Notes: generated by a model from the sequence alone, not told the origin. A stretch of 48,829 bases of DNA from Chitinophagaceae bacterium (GCA_026786345.1 JAJAYD010000208.1:1-48829); one strand, 5' to 3'. Counted from the first letter of the stretch, positions 16,973 through 27,468 are shown. A program made the numbers and translations.

Positions 16973-17561
16973 GTTGCTTTTCGGTAAAATAAATTTATCA
17001 AACATTCTTGTGTAGATACCTATTAAAAACATCAGCATTTTGCAACCTAATCTTCACACGCTTCATCATATTGGTACCAGTTGTTGAACGTTTTTATGAA
17101 ATTTGTTGAGCGCTGTTTTCTATCCAAATATTCATGTAATAGCCATTCCGGGCTCCGTGGAAATATAACCATATTTCCAAACTACCTCACTTATCTAATT
17201 ATGAAAGGGTTCTTATACCTTTTGCTGTTTGTACTGGTTAGTACAGCATTTTTAAAGGAGTATTCAACACAACCACCGTATAATAATTTACAATTTTCAG
17301 TTAATGTATCAATAGGTATGCAGTCAAAAATGCTTGCCTTGTCTCCTGTGCAGCAGGATGATATATTACTGCCAGCTTCAGGTTAGTAAGCGGCCTTATT
17401 CGCTTATAATTCGTACCCTCTTTACCTTTTTTTATTTGGCCAATATTATTACTGCCTGTCACAATGGGCACAGGTAATTTGTTTTCTTAAATAATTCAAT
17501 ATTAAAAAAATCAATGCATAAAACCATTGATTGTAAATCCGGATTTTTAAAATTCAATAAC
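16973..17561. other. Intergenic region between the efflux and surface-protein genes
   Basis: About 590 bases. It holds a weakly supported small gene at 17201-17386 and a short inverted repeat (CCTGT/ACAGG at about 17456-17473). No terminator with a clear T run follows the RND gene, and no confident TAnnTTTG promoter precedes the giant gene. Otherwise I see nothing. Confidence 0.35.
17201..17386 (+). CDS. Possible small secreted or membrane peptide, 61 aa
   Basis: An open frame starting at ATG 17201 encodes MKGFLYLLLFVLVSTAF, which looks like a signal peptide or membrane anchor, followed by about 44 polar residues ending LLPASG. Codon use is plausible, but no family is recognised. The frame remains open 40 codons upstream, but that part does not look like protein. 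It could be a chance open frame in a long intergenic region. Confidence 0.3.
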   Translation: MKGFLYLLLFVLVSTAFLKEYSTQPPYNNLQFSVNVSIGMQSKMLALSPVQQDDILLPASG

Positions 17562-20500
17562 ATGAAAAGCGCTATTTATTTTTTAATTCTTGCATTAGCA
17601 ACTGCCTCATTTGCCACTGCTGATGCACAAAGTTGTAACGGAAATTTACTTACAGGCAATAGTGGTTACTATGGTGGTTTTGAGGCTGCCACTACCAATT
17701 TTTCAAGTACGAATGCCGGTACCGATTATAACTACGGAATGCCTCCCAATGGTACTTACGAAATAGTTAATTATGCTTCTAATGCGGCTGGTGGAGGCTA
17801 TTTGTTGCTTCCACCTCATTCTGGAAATTACCAAATGCTTAGCCATACGCGTTCGGTTAACAACGACCGCATATGGTTTAAAACCGTTACGGTAATACCC
17901 GGAAGTACCTACCAGTTTTGTGCATGGATAGCCAATGCCAAGACAGATCCGGTTAATGGTTTTAAAATAAATCTTTTAATAAATGGTACCATCGTAGCGG
18001 GCAGGACGGCTGTGTATGGATGGTCGCAGGTTTGTGGTACTTATACGGTTCCCGCCGGTATATCATCGGTGACCTTATCAATAGGCGATCCTGATTCGCA
18101 TACGGGTCCCAGCCATTTTTTAGGTCTAGATGATATTTGTTTCACAAGCATCGGTGCGCCTGTATCGTCTCTGGGAAATTTAGTTTGGAACGATGCCAAT
18201 GGCAATGGTAAAAAAGATACTAATGAGCCTGGTATTGCGGGGGTAACAGTAAGCCTTTATAAAGATGATAACAGCGATAATTTGCCCGATGGTGCAGCCA
18301 TTGCCACCAATAAAACAAACAGTACAGGTAACTATTCTTTTACCGGTTTGCCAGATGGCAGGTACTTAGTTTCGTTACCGGTTATTGCAGGTTATGGTGC
18401 CTCGCCTGCCGGCAATGCTGTCGCCAATCCCGATAACAATATTAACAACGATAACAACGCAATAAATACACGAAATAATATTTTGTATTCTAATGCCATC
18501 ACACTACAGGCGGGCACCGGGCCCACAGGCGATGGCGATGGTTCCAACGGAAACCTTACACTGGACCTTGCGTTATGTGGTAATAGCATTTTGGGAGATT
18601 TTGTATGGAATGATTTAAATGGCAATGGTATTCAGGAAAGTGGCGAGCCCGGTATTGCGGGTGCAACTGTTTCCCTCACCTATGCCGACGGAACCGTGGC
18701 TTCAGTAAATACAAATGCCGATGGGTACTATTATTTTAAGAACCTGGGGCCTGGTGTGTACGAAATTTCGTTTACCACACCCACCGGCTTTTTCGCATCC
18801 CCTGTAAATATGGGTAATGATGATGGTTTTGATTCCGACCCAATAAATGGAAAAGCCCCGGCTACGGTGTTGACAGATAAAAGTAATCTTACGGTTGATG
18901 CAGGCTTTACCGATCAAAGTACGCTGGTATCGCTGGGCAACCAGGTTTGGAACGATGTTAATGGCAATGGGCTGAAGGATGTAGGCGAAACCGGTATTGA
19001 AGGTGTTACCGTTAAACTGTATAAAGATGTTGATGGTAATAACTTAGTTGATGGTGCTTTCATTGCCACTGTTGTAACAAATGCACGTGGCTTGTATGGT
19101 TTTACTGGTTTAGCGGCAGGAAAATATATTGTGGGTATCACAATGCCTGCAGGGTATTCAGTAACCACTACCAATTTTACCAATGCTGATAATGATATTG
19201 ACAATGATAACAATGGGGTAAATCTTGTTTCAAACGAGTTAAGAACCAATTTTATTACACTGGTGTCAAACACTGAACCTGTTAACGACGGGGATGGTAA
19301 CAACGGAAACATGACCCTTGATTTTGGTATATGCGGCACCGCAAACCTGGGCGATTTTATATGGAATGACCTAAACGGTAACGGTCTGCAGGATATCGGC
19401 GAACCAGGACTGGGTGGCGTAAAAGTTACCCTTACATATGCTGATGGAGCAATTATATCCGTAACATCCGATGCCAATGGCTTGTATAAGTTTGTAAACC
19501 TTGGCCCAGGTATCTATACGCTAAATTTTGTAACACCTGCAGGTTTCAATGCTACCACATCAAACACTGGTACCAACGATGCTAAAGACAGCGATCCTGT
19601 TAATGGTGAGGTTGGTGTAAACATAGTTGCGGGCACCAACAACTATACGGTAGATGCAGGCTTTTATGCGGGAAATTTAAAATTGGGTAACCTTGTTTGG
19701 AACGATACGGATAAGGATGGTTTAAAAGATACCAACGAACCCGGTATTGCCGGTGTACAGGTTAGGTTGTACAAAGATGATAACAGCGATAATTTGCCTG
19801 ATGGATCCGCCATTGCAACAGCGGTTACCAACCTGCAGGGCAGCTACCTTTTTTCGGGTCTTGCCAACGGACGCTACCTCACCGGCGTAACCATACCCAA
19901 TGGTTATGTTGAAGGTGGCCTACAGCCGGGAAGCGCCAACCCCGATAATAATGTTGACAACGATAATAACGGCATTAATAAAACAGGTTCCGAAATTTAC
20001 ACAAATGCTATCACTTTAACTGCAGGTTTGGAGCCTGCAACAGATGGTGATGATACAAATGGAAATTTGACTCTTGACATCGCACTTAGCGGTAATGCCT
20101 ATATAGGCAATTTGGTTTGGAACGATGTTAATGCCAACGGTATACAGGATGTAAACGAGCCTGGCATTGCAAACGTAATCGTGTCACTTACCTATGCCGA
20201 CGGTACTGTTAAAAGTGTTACATCAGATGCCAATGGCGAATACTATTTTTCAAATATTGCTCCGGGCACTTATACCCTCAACTTTATTACGCCGCCTAAT
20301 TTTATACCGGTAGTTTCAAATTTTGGTACCAACGATGCACTTGATAGCGACCCGGTAAATGGTTCTGTAACTGTTACCATAGAGGCTAATACAAGCAATA
20401 CCAATGTTGACGCAGGTTTTAAACAGGTAGTTTCTTTATCGCTGGGTAACCTTGTTTGGAACGACCTTAACGATAACGGGCTTAAAGACCTTAATGAATC

Positions 20501-23500
20501 TGGTATTGGCGGTCTGACTGTAAACCTGTATGCTGATGTAAATGGAGATAATATTGCTGACGGACAGGCAATTAAAACTACAGCCACCAATGCTACAGGC
20601 ATATACACCTTTACCAATTTATCACAAGGCAAATTTATAGTGGGCGTTGTATTGCCTGCCGGGTATAGCATTGGTTTTACAACACCGGGTGGTGCTATCC
20701 CCGATAACAATTTAAATAACGATAACAATGGTATTGTATCCATTGGCTCCGAAAGCAGGAGCAATGCCATAACCCTTTCAAAAGGTGCAGAGCCAACAAA
20801 TGATGAGGATGACAGCAATGGAAACCTTACCCTCGACTTTGGTTTAAAAACCGTCGACAAGGGTTGTACCGGCAACCTTATTACTGCTCCGGCTGGCTAT
20901 TATGGCGGCTTTGAGGCAGGTGCAAACAATATCAGTTCAACAACAGCGGGTTCCGATCTATACAACCGTTTGCCGCGCAATGGCTCTTATCAAATTGTAA
21001 ATAATGTTAGTGAGCCTGGAGGCGGAGGGTATTTAAACATTCAGCCGCATTCAGGTAATTACTTCCTGGCTACCCACACAAGTAACAGGGTAGGCGACAG
21101 AATTTGGTATACAACCGTGAGCGTAACACCAGGTGCAACTTATAATTTTTGCACCTATGTAACCCTGCTTAAAAATCTTGGTTCCGGTGCTGATTTTATT
21201 ATAGGGCTGTATGTCAATGGTACATCCATTGCAACAGGCAGGGTTAGTTTCGACTGGACGTCTATCTGTGGCAGTTATACGGTACCTGCCGGTGTAACCA
21301 GTATTGAATTGTCGGTACGGGATCCTAAAAAAGGATTATTTTTTGCCGCACTCGACGATATGTGTTTTACGCTTGCAGCAACCCCGTCAGGAGTTATTGG
21401 ACAGGTTGTTTTCTACGACATTAATAATAATGGTATACAGGATGCAGGCGAAGGTGGAATAGCCAATGTAACAGTTTCTTTAACCGAAGGCAGTGTTACA
21501 CGCACCACCAATACAAATGCTGCTGGCTATTACCAGTTTACCAATGTAAGCAATGGCTTAAAAACCATAAACTTTACTACCCCGGCTGGTTTTGTGGCGT
21601 CACCTTCAAACCAGGGAACCAATGATGCGTTAGATAGCGATCCTGTAAATGGAAGCGTAACTTTTAACCTGGGCATCAACGAATTTAACAACACCATCGA
21701 TGCAGGTTTTGCTCTTAAAAAATGCCTTTCCCTTGCAGGCAGCGTATGCGGTGCAGGTACAATATCTAAAAAAACAGGCCTCATAATAAACGGCAATTTC
21801 AGCGCATCTGTAATTGCACCGTCAGCCGGCAATACTTATACAGCTACCGCCAATACCACGCCTGCAACTGCTTACTTATTAATAGGTGGACAGTTTAGCT
21901 CCCAGGCCGATTACAGGGGTACAGGTTACAGCAACCAGGCATCAGGAACAGAAAATTCTTTTTCGCTTGTTAATACTGCCGGCTCTGTATACAACGGACT
22001 ATATGCAGGCCAGGAAACAGTTAGTCAAATGCCTTTTCCAGGCGATGTGGTTAAAGGTGTAAATGCAGAAAACAGCTTTCTTTTTTGGAACGGAAACCAG
22101 TTTGCAACGCAGGGTTCTTTGGTTTGGCAACAATCAGTAACAGGTTTAATGATAGGCAAAACATACAACTTTAGGTTTTATGCCTCTAATTTAATGCAGC
22201 CTGTTAATGGTACCGATGATTACAACGATCCTTTGATCGCTATAAAATTTAATGGTACAAATGGCCTGACTGATGGTACAAAGTTGTTTCCGTCATCTAC
22301 CTACCTAACTCCCGATTACTACCAGCTAACCAAAAGTGAGACTGCCAACGCAACAGCACTTAATGGGTGGAAAAGGTTTGAAGTAACGTTTGTTGCAGAT
22401 GCCCCAACCAAAACTTTTAAGATAGTTGATTATGCCAGGGGAAATAAGGGTGATGTGTTGGGTATAACAGCCATCGCACTGGAAGTTTGCGAAAAAGATA
22501 CCGATGGTGACTGCATAGCAGATGTTGATGATATTGACGATGATAATGATGGCATAACCGATTTGGCAGAGAGTGGTGGATTTGATCCGCTGGGCGATTT
22601 TGACTCCGATGGTATTGCCAATTATAAAGATCAAACCCCGGGTTATGATGGTTTAAGTTGGAGGGATTGTAACAATGATAATATTAATGACCTGTTTGAT
22701 TTTGATGCAGACGGAATAATTAATGAGCTGGACCTTGACAGCGATAACGATGGAGTGCTGGATGTGTTTGAAACAAGGGACGATAATGCCACCGATAATA
22801 ACAACGATGGTATGGTAGATGGGTTGGATAATGATGGCGATGGACTGCTATCAACTGCCGATATGGATGACAATGTGTTTGGCGGACCGGGCCTTACGCC
22901 ACAAGACCTGGACAGGGATGGTAAACCAAATTATCTCGATCTTGATAGTGATGGCGATGGCATAGGAGACCTTAACGAAGCATTGGAAACCATTGATACA
23001 GACGGAGTGACAAACGGTGCAGACACAGATTTGGATGGAGTTAAAGGAGACTATAGCACCAGTGTTAAAAATGCAGATACGTTTAATGGGTTTGGTGCAA
23101 AGGGTATTACACCTTTGGATAACGATGGAGATGGTTACCCCGATTTGTACGATGTAGACTCCGACGATGATGGTATAACAGATAATGTTGAGGCGCAGCC
23201 AACCTGCACTTATGTAGAAATTACGGGCCAGGATGATGATAATGACGGACTTGATAATGCATACGATTTTTATAATTCGGCCTGTATGCCAAAAGGCGCT
23301 GGCATTACACCTTACGATAAGGATGGTGACGGCACACCGGATATGTATGACCTTGATACAGACAATGATGGTTCACCCGATATTAATGAAGGATCAGGTA
23401 TTTATGGCGAGTTTGTTAGTAACATGGCCGATACCGACGGTGATGGCATATTAGACCAGTTTGATATTTTTAATATTAAAACCGTGACAGCCAGCTTTGC

Positions 23501-24206
23501 AAATAATGTGGTTCACAGCAACATGGGTGCCGGTGGTAGCAACGATGGTCCCCTGCCTGCAGGAAGCAATGCAAAATTACCGCAGGCTGCTTCCGGAAAT
23601 TGCAGTACCGGCGCTGACCGCGATTGGAGAAACATTTCAATACTGCCGGTAATCTTAACCAACTTTACAGGTAAATCAAACCTTGGTAAAACGGAGTTGT
23701 CGTGGAAGGTGGCAAGCGAACACAACATCAGCAATTACACAGTTGAGCGGAGCATCAATGGACAGTCTTTCGCTGAAATCGGCAAGGTGTATGCAAAGGG
23801 TAACAGTGCGCTAACAACACTGTACAATTACACCGACGATGTTGCAGGTCTGTTAGCTCCGGCGGTATACTATCGCTTAAAAATGGTTGAAACTGCCGGT
23901 ACTTACATGTACAGTAATGTTCTAACCTTTAAGATCAGCAATAAGGGTACCCTAAGTTTCGGGTTTTATCCAAACCCGGCTAACAGTTACCTGCAGGTTA
24001 AGGTAAACGCTCAAAAAGATGGTATGGTGGCTTTACGAATTATAGACGGCATTGGCAAAATTGTTTACACAAGCAACAGCCGCATAAGCACTGGTTCAAA
24101 CATCATCAGTATTAATAATTTGTCAACCCTGCCTTCAGGTATGTACACGGTGCAATTGATTACTGAACCGCAAACACTAAATCAAAAACTGGTAATAGCC
24201 AGGTAA
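17562..24206 (+). CDS. Giant T9SS-exported surface protein with SdrD_B and thrombospondin type-3 repeats
   Basis: About 2214 residues from the ATG at 17562, which starts a clean signal peptide (ATADAQ); an ATG 16 codons upstream is less likely. Order: a jelly-roll, carbohydrate-binding-like domain (about 24-200); seven SdrD_B modules alternating long type A (LGNLVWNDxNGNG...LYKDD, about 140 aa) and short type B (LGDFVWNDLNGNG...LTYADG, about 112 aa) to about 1100; a second copy of the jelly-roll domain (about 1101-1272); an eighth SdrD_B module of type B; an unassigned domain (about 1390-1643); Asp-rich thrombospondin type-3 calcium-binding repeats (about 1646-2025, DxDxDGxxD); a fibronectin-like segment; and a C-terminal T9SS type A sorting domain (FYPNPANSYLQV to LNQKLVIAR). 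It is probably a calcium-stiffened adhesin or matrix protein on the cell surface. Ligand unknown. Confidence 0.9.
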   Translation: MKSAIYFLILALATASFATADAQSCNGNLLTGNSGYYGGFEAATTNFSSTNAGTDYNYGMPPNGTYEIVNYASNAAGGGYLLLPPHSGNYQMLSHTRSVNNDRIWFKTVTVIPGSTYQFCAWIANAKTDPVNGFKINLLINGTIVAGRTAVYGWSQVCGTYTVPAGISSVTLSIGDPDSHTGPSHFLGLDDICFTSIGAPVSSLGNLVWNDANGNGKKDTNEPGIAGVTVSLYKDDNSDNLPDGAAIATNKTNSTGNYSFTGLPDGRYLVSLPVIAGYGASPAGNAVANPDNNINNDNNAINTRNNILYSNAITLQAGTGPTGDGDGSNGNLTLDLALCGNSILGDFVWNDLNGNGIQESGEPGIAGATVSLTYADGTVASVNTNADGYYYFKNLGPGVYEISFTTPTGFFASPVNMGNDDGFDSDPINGKAPATVLTDKSNLTVDAGFTDQSTLVSLGNQVWNDVNGNGLKDVGETGIEGVTVKLYKDVDGNNLVDGAFIATVVTNARGLYGFTGLAAGKYIVGITMPAGYSVTTTNFTNADNDIDNDNNGVNLVSNELRTNFITLVSNTEPVNDGDGNNGNMTLDFGICGTANLGDFIWNDLNGNGLQDIGEPGLGGVKVTLTYADGAIISVTSDANGLYKFVNLGPGIYTLNFVTPAGFNATTSNTGTNDAKDSDPVNGEVGVNIVAGTNNYTVDAGFYAGNLKLGNLVWNDTDKDGLKDTNEPGIAGVQVRLYKDDNSDNLPDGSAIATAVTNLQGSYLFSGLANGRYLTGVTIPNGYVEGGLQPGSANPDNNVDNDNNGINKTGSEIYTNAITLTAGLEPATDGDDTNGNLTLDIALSGNAYIGNLVWNDVNANGIQDVNEPGIANVIVSLTYADGTVKSVTSDANGEYYFSNIAPGTYTLNFITPPNFIPVVSNFGTNDALDSDPVNGSVTVTIEANTSNTNVDAGFKQVVSLSLGNLVWNDLNDNGLKDLNESGIGGLTVNLYADVNGDNIADGQAIKTTATNATGIYTFTNLSQGKFIVGVVLPAGYSIGFTTPGGAIPDNNLNNDNNGIVSIGSESRSNAITLSKGAEPTNDEDDSNGNLTLDFGLKTVDKGCTGNLITAPAGYYGGFEAGANNISSTTAGSDLYNRLPRNGSYQIVNNVSEPGGGGYLNIQPHSGNYFLATHTSNRVGDRIWYTTVSVTPGATYNFCTYVTLLKNLGSGADFIIGLYVNGTSIATGRVSFDWTSICGSYTVPAGVTSIELSVRDPKKGLFFAALDDMCFTLAATPSGVIGQVVFYDINNNGIQDAGEGGIANVTVSLTEGSVTRTTNTNAAGYYQFTNVSNGLKTINFTTPAGFVASPSNQGTNDALDSDPVNGSVTFNLGINEFNNTIDAGFALKKCLSLAGSVCGAGTISKKTGLIINGNFSASVIAPSAGNTYTATANTTPATAYLLIGGQFSSQADYRGTGYSNQASGTENSFSLVNTAGSVYNGLYAGQETVSQMPFPGDVVKGVNAENSFLFWNGNQFATQGSLVWQQSVTGLMIGKTYNFRFYASNLMQPVNGTDDYNDPLIAIKFNGTNGLTDGTKLFPSSTYLTPDYYQLTKSETANATALNGWKRFEVTFVADAPTKTFKIVDYARGNKGDVLGITAIALEVCEKDTDGDCIADVDDIDDDNDGITDLAESGGFDPLGDFDSDGIANYKDQTPGYDGLSWRDCNNDNINDLFDFDADGIINELDLDSDNDGVLDVFETRDDNATDNNNDGMVDGLDNDGDGLLSTADMDDNVFGGPGLTPQDLDRDGKPNYLDLDSDGDGIGDLNEALETIDTDGVTNGADTDLDGVKGDYSTSVKNADTFNGFGAKGITPLDNDGDGYPDLYDVDSDDDGITDNVEAQPTCTYVEITGQDDDNDGLDNAYDFYNSACMPKGAGITPYDKDGDGTPDMYDLDTDNDGSPDINEGSGIYGEFVSNMADTDGDGILDQFDIFNIKTVTASFANNVVHSNMGAGGSNDGPLPAGSNAKLPQAASGNCSTGADRDWRNISILPVILTNFTGKSNLGKTELSWKVASEHNISNYTVERSINGQSFAEIGKVYAKGNSALTTLYNYTDDVAGLLAPAVYYRLKMVETAGTYMYSNVLTFKISNKGTLSFGFYPNPANSYLQVKVNAQKDGMVALRIIDGIGKIVYTSNSRISTGSNIISINNLSTLPSGMYTVQLITEPQTLNQKLVIAR

Positions 24207-24226
24207 TATCATAATCCCTATGACAG

Positions 24227-24254
24227 AAAAGGGCCCTCCATGTGAGGGTCTTTT
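24227..24254 (+). terminator. Terminator after the giant surface-protein gene
   Basis: Hairpin with core CCCTC at 24234-24238 and GAGGG at 24244-24248 (loop CATGT), extended imperfectly by AAAAG and CTTTT, and followed by the T run at 24251-24254. It begins about 20 bases past the stop. Confidence 0.65.
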
Positions 24255-24814
24255 GCATTATCGCAATCCGTAAAAATTTGAACCATCTGCCGGGGTCAAT
24301 TATTTATTGGCAGCACTGCCTTTTCCTTTCTTGCTTCGCGAAGCAAAAAAATTTAATGTGCATTCTTTAAGTAAAACCGGAGGAACCAATAATTGGAAGC
24401 AAGGATTGGTAGTATCAAAACGACAGGGACTTAAAATTTGCAAATCTTTGGTTTACAGTAAGTAGTTTTATTTTGGTACCGCCCAACTTCCCAAATAAGT
24501 AAAGCAAATATCTTTTTTAGGAATATTTACCCCGATCTCTCCAGGTGTTTTACTTGTTAACAGTTTGTTTAGAAGGGAAATATCCCTAATTTTCCACCTT
24601 ATGGATTGTTCCCGAATTGATAGAAGCGCATTTCCCGAAATGCAACTTTATATCATAGGTTAACATCTACCCAACTAAAAAGGGTAAACTGTTTCAAAAC
24701 CAACGGTTGCATAGGGCAAATCGAAAAACAAAATTCTGAGAAACCATTGCATATTATTTTTTAACAGGCAAGGCATTGTAGCAATTATGATGACAGCAGC
24801 TAACTTGTTCCGAT
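24255..24814. other. Long intergenic region between the two surface-protein genes
   Basis: About 560 bases with no credible coding frame. It contains a perfect 16-base palindrome, TTGCTTCGCGAAGCAA, at 24331-24346, followed by an A run. This could be a regulator site or a small hairpin. The remainder is AT-rich and presumably holds the promoter and leader of the second surface-protein gene, but no clear TAnnTTTG element with a TTG partner was found. Confidence 0.4.
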
Positions 24815-27448
24815 ATGAAAAAATTTACTTTCATTCTTTTTCTTACTGTACTTTTTACAAAAAGTTTCTCCCAAATCAACCTCGGAAATCTTGTTTGGAA
24901 CGATGCCAATGGCAATGGTTTCCGGGAGGTTTATGAAAACGGCATCGGTGGAATAACCGTAAAACTGTACAACGATGTTGATGCGAATAATTTTCCTGAC
25001 GGTCCGGGTAACGGGACAGTTATTGCAACTGCCACTACAGCAGTTGACGGTAGTTACCTGTTTACGTCTTTGGCGGCAGGCAGGTATATTACCTCCATTG
25101 CAATTCCTGCAGGCTACAGCTTTTCACCTGCGTTTTCTGCTACTCCCGACGATAATCTTAATAACGATAACAACTCAGCCGTACTTTTTAATAACCAGTC
25201 TGAGGTTAGAAGTAATGCCATAACCCTTACCTATGGTGGCGAGCCGACCAACGACGGTGATGGCATTCATGGTAATCTTACCCTCGATTTAGCCATTTGT
25301 GGCAATACTGTTATTGGAGATTTTGTATGGTGCGATAGAAATGCCAATGGCATACAGGAAGATAACGAAAGTGGCTTTGCCAATGTAAAGGTTACATTGA
25401 CTTTCGCCGACGGAACAACTTATACTAAATACACCGATGCCGATGGTAAATACGAGTTTGTAAACCTGGGCCCCGACATACATACACTAACTTTTGAAAC
25501 CCCGGTTGGGTTCAATCCTTCTCCTGCCCTGCAGGGCGCTGACAGGGGTATGGATAGCGACCCCATAAATGGTAGACTAACTTTTACTGTACTCGCTTCA
25601 ACCAACAATTTTTCTTTCGGTGCAGGTTTTTACATGACAGGTTGTGTGGTTGGTAACTGCGGTGCCGGCTTTGTACAAATAAATGGATCGTGTTTTAAAG
25701 ATACCGACGGAGATTGCATAGCTGATAAAGATGACCTGGATGATGACAACGACGGTATCATTGACATGGTTGAAAATAATGGTTATGATGCATTGGCCGA
25801 TTGTGATGGAGATGGTACTCCAAATTACAAAGATGCCACACCCGGTTGCCCAACACCAGGCGGAACCGACATTTATGGAAACCCCTATAAGCCTTTGGTT
25901 TGGTTGGATTGCAATGGTGACACTATAAACGACTTTTTTGACTGGGACAGGGATGGTATTATTAACGAGCTGGACCTTGATAGCGATAATGATGGGATTT
26001 TAGATATTCGGGAAGCCAGAGATACCAGGGCAACTGATAATAATGCCGACGGTATGGCTGATGGTGTTGATGCAGACGGAGATGGTATTATGTCTTCGGC
26101 TGATGTTAATGATGCTGTATACGGTGGTCCCGGTTTGTTTGCGCAGGATTTAGACAGGGATGGCAATCCAAATTATGTTGACCTTGACAGCGACGGAGAC
26201 GGAGTTGTAGATATAACTGAAGCCTTACTTTTTATTGACAGTGATGGACTGGCAAATGGTACTGATGGCGATAAAGACGGGGTAATGACCGTAGTGTATA
26301 ACAACAGCGATAATTCTGCTGATAATTTTATTGGCTTTGGTGCCAAGGGTATCAGGGTTCAGGATACGGACGACGACGGTTACCCGAACCCTTACGATAT
26401 AGATTCGGATAACGATGGCATTACCGATAATGTAGAAGCACAGCCAACCTGTGTTGAAGTTCAGCCTTTTGGTATAGACACCGATAAAGACGGACTGGAC
26501 GATGCCTACGATATTGACAACAATGCCTGCAAGTTCAGGGCGCATGGTATAACTCCCTACGACAAAGATGGTGATGGCACACCAGATATGTACGACCTGG
26601 ACACCGATAACGATGGCGCACCAGATTTTAATGAGGGTTCTGGTATAACAGGCGACTTTATTACAAACTACAACGACACTGATGGCGATGGGCTGATTGA
26701 CCAGTTTGATATTTTCAATATCAAAACTGCCACTACCTTATTTATAAATAACGTAGCGCATAGTAACATGGGGCCTAATGGAAATTTCGATGGTCCTGTA
26801 CCAGCAGGCAGTAGTCCGCAACTGCCTCAGCAAAAGCCCGGCGATTGCGGCACTGGCGCCGACAGGGATTGGAGAGACATATCGGTATTGCCGGTAAACC
26901 TGCTCGACTTTAAAGCCCTGCTGGTTACCAACAAGGTGCAACTTACCTGGACAACAGCCAGCGAGGTTAATATGAAGCAATACATAGTGGAAAGAAGTGT
27001 GGACGGTAACCATTTTAGCCCTGTAGCAAAAGTTGGCGCCAAAGGTGGCGCGGTAACCAACCAGTACTTTATAGCTGATGATGTAACCTTGCTGAATGTC
27101 GCAACAGTTTATTACAGGCTCAGGCAGGTTGATAATTCGCAACAGGCAAAGCTTAGTAAAGTATTGTCGGTAAAAACAAAGCCTGGCAGTATTGTAATGC
27201 TAAATGTTACGCCAAATCCGGCACAGGGTTTTGTGCGTTTGAGCATAAGTGCCCTTAAAGAAACTAACGCAGTCCTAAAAATTACAGATGCGTTTGGAAG
27301 GTTGGTTTATGTAAGCAAAACAATGCTTGCTGCTGGCATAAATACAGTTTCGCTAAATAATTTGTCTGCTTATGCTGCTGGTACTTACACCATCCAGGTA
27401 ATTCTGGATACTAACGTTCTTTCGCAACGTTTGTTAATACTTAACTAG
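24815..27448 (+). CDS. T9SS-exported surface protein with SdrD_B and thrombospondin type-3 repeats
   Basis: An 877-residue paralogue of the preceding giant protein. Signal peptide at about 1-19 (TKSFSQ); one type A SdrD_B module (about 22-163, NLGNLVWNDANGNG) and one type B module (about 164-275, VIGDFVWCDRNANG); then thrombospondin type-3 calcium-binding repeats (about 290-680, for example DTDGDCIADKDDLDDDNDG and LDLDSDNDGILD); a fibronectin-like segment; and a T9SS type A sorting domain (VTPNPAQGFVRLS to QRLLILN). The repeat region is closely similar, in order and wording, to that of its neighbour, so the two arose by duplication. It lacks the jelly-roll domains. Probable cell-surface structural or adhesive protein. 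Confidence 0.9.
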   Translation: MKKFTFILFLTVLFTKSFSQINLGNLVWNDANGNGFREVYENGIGGITVKLYNDVDANNFPDGPGNGTVIATATTAVDGSYLFTSLAAGRYITSIAIPAGYSFSPAFSATPDDNLNNDNNSAVLFNNQSEVRSNAITLTYGGEPTNDGDGIHGNLTLDLAICGNTVIGDFVWCDRNANGIQEDNESGFANVKVTLTFADGTTYTKYTDADGKYEFVNLGPDIHTLTFETPVGFNPSPALQGADRGMDSDPINGRLTFTVLASTNNFSFGAGFYMTGCVVGNCGAGFVQINGSCFKDTDGDCIADKDDLDDDNDGIIDMVENNGYDALADCDGDGTPNYKDATPGCPTPGGTDIYGNPYKPLVWLDCNGDTINDFFDWDRDGIINELDLDSDNDGILDIREARDTRATDNNADGMADGVDADGDGIMSSADVNDAVYGGPGLFAQDLDRDGNPNYVDLDSDGDGVVDITEALLFIDSDGLANGTDGDKDGVMTVVYNNSDNSADNFIGFGAKGIRVQDTDDDGYPNPYDIDSDNDGITDNVEAQPTCVEVQPFGIDTDKDGLDDAYDIDNNACKFRAHGITPYDKDGDGTPDMYDLDTDNDGAPDFNEGSGITGDFITNYNDTDGDGLIDQFDIFNIKTATTLFINNVAHSNMGPNGNFDGPVPAGSSPQLPQQKPGDCGTGADRDWRDISVLPVNLLDFKALLVTNKVQLTWTTASEVNMKQYIVERSVDGNHFSPVAKVGAKGGAVTNQYFIADDVTLLNVATVYYRLRQVDNSQQAKLSKVLSVKTKPGSIVMLNVTPNPAQGFVRLSISALKETNAVLKITDAFGRLVYVSKTMLAAGINTVSLNNLSAYAAGTYTIQVILDTNVLSQRLLILN

Positions 27449-27468
27449 TACTTAAACTATTAAAAATT

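Noticed and set aside
18914-20875. Long minus-strand open frames (187 and 201 codons) inside the giant surface protein
   Set aside because: They are antisense shadows of the repetitive SdrD_B coding sequence; the Ser/Pro-rich translations repeat with the modules and have no start or signal context.
24815-27448. Mobile element or phage origin for the SdrD_B genes
   Set aside because: No transposase, integrase, terminal repeats or tRNA-associated junctions were seen near them, and base composition looks like that of the neighbours.
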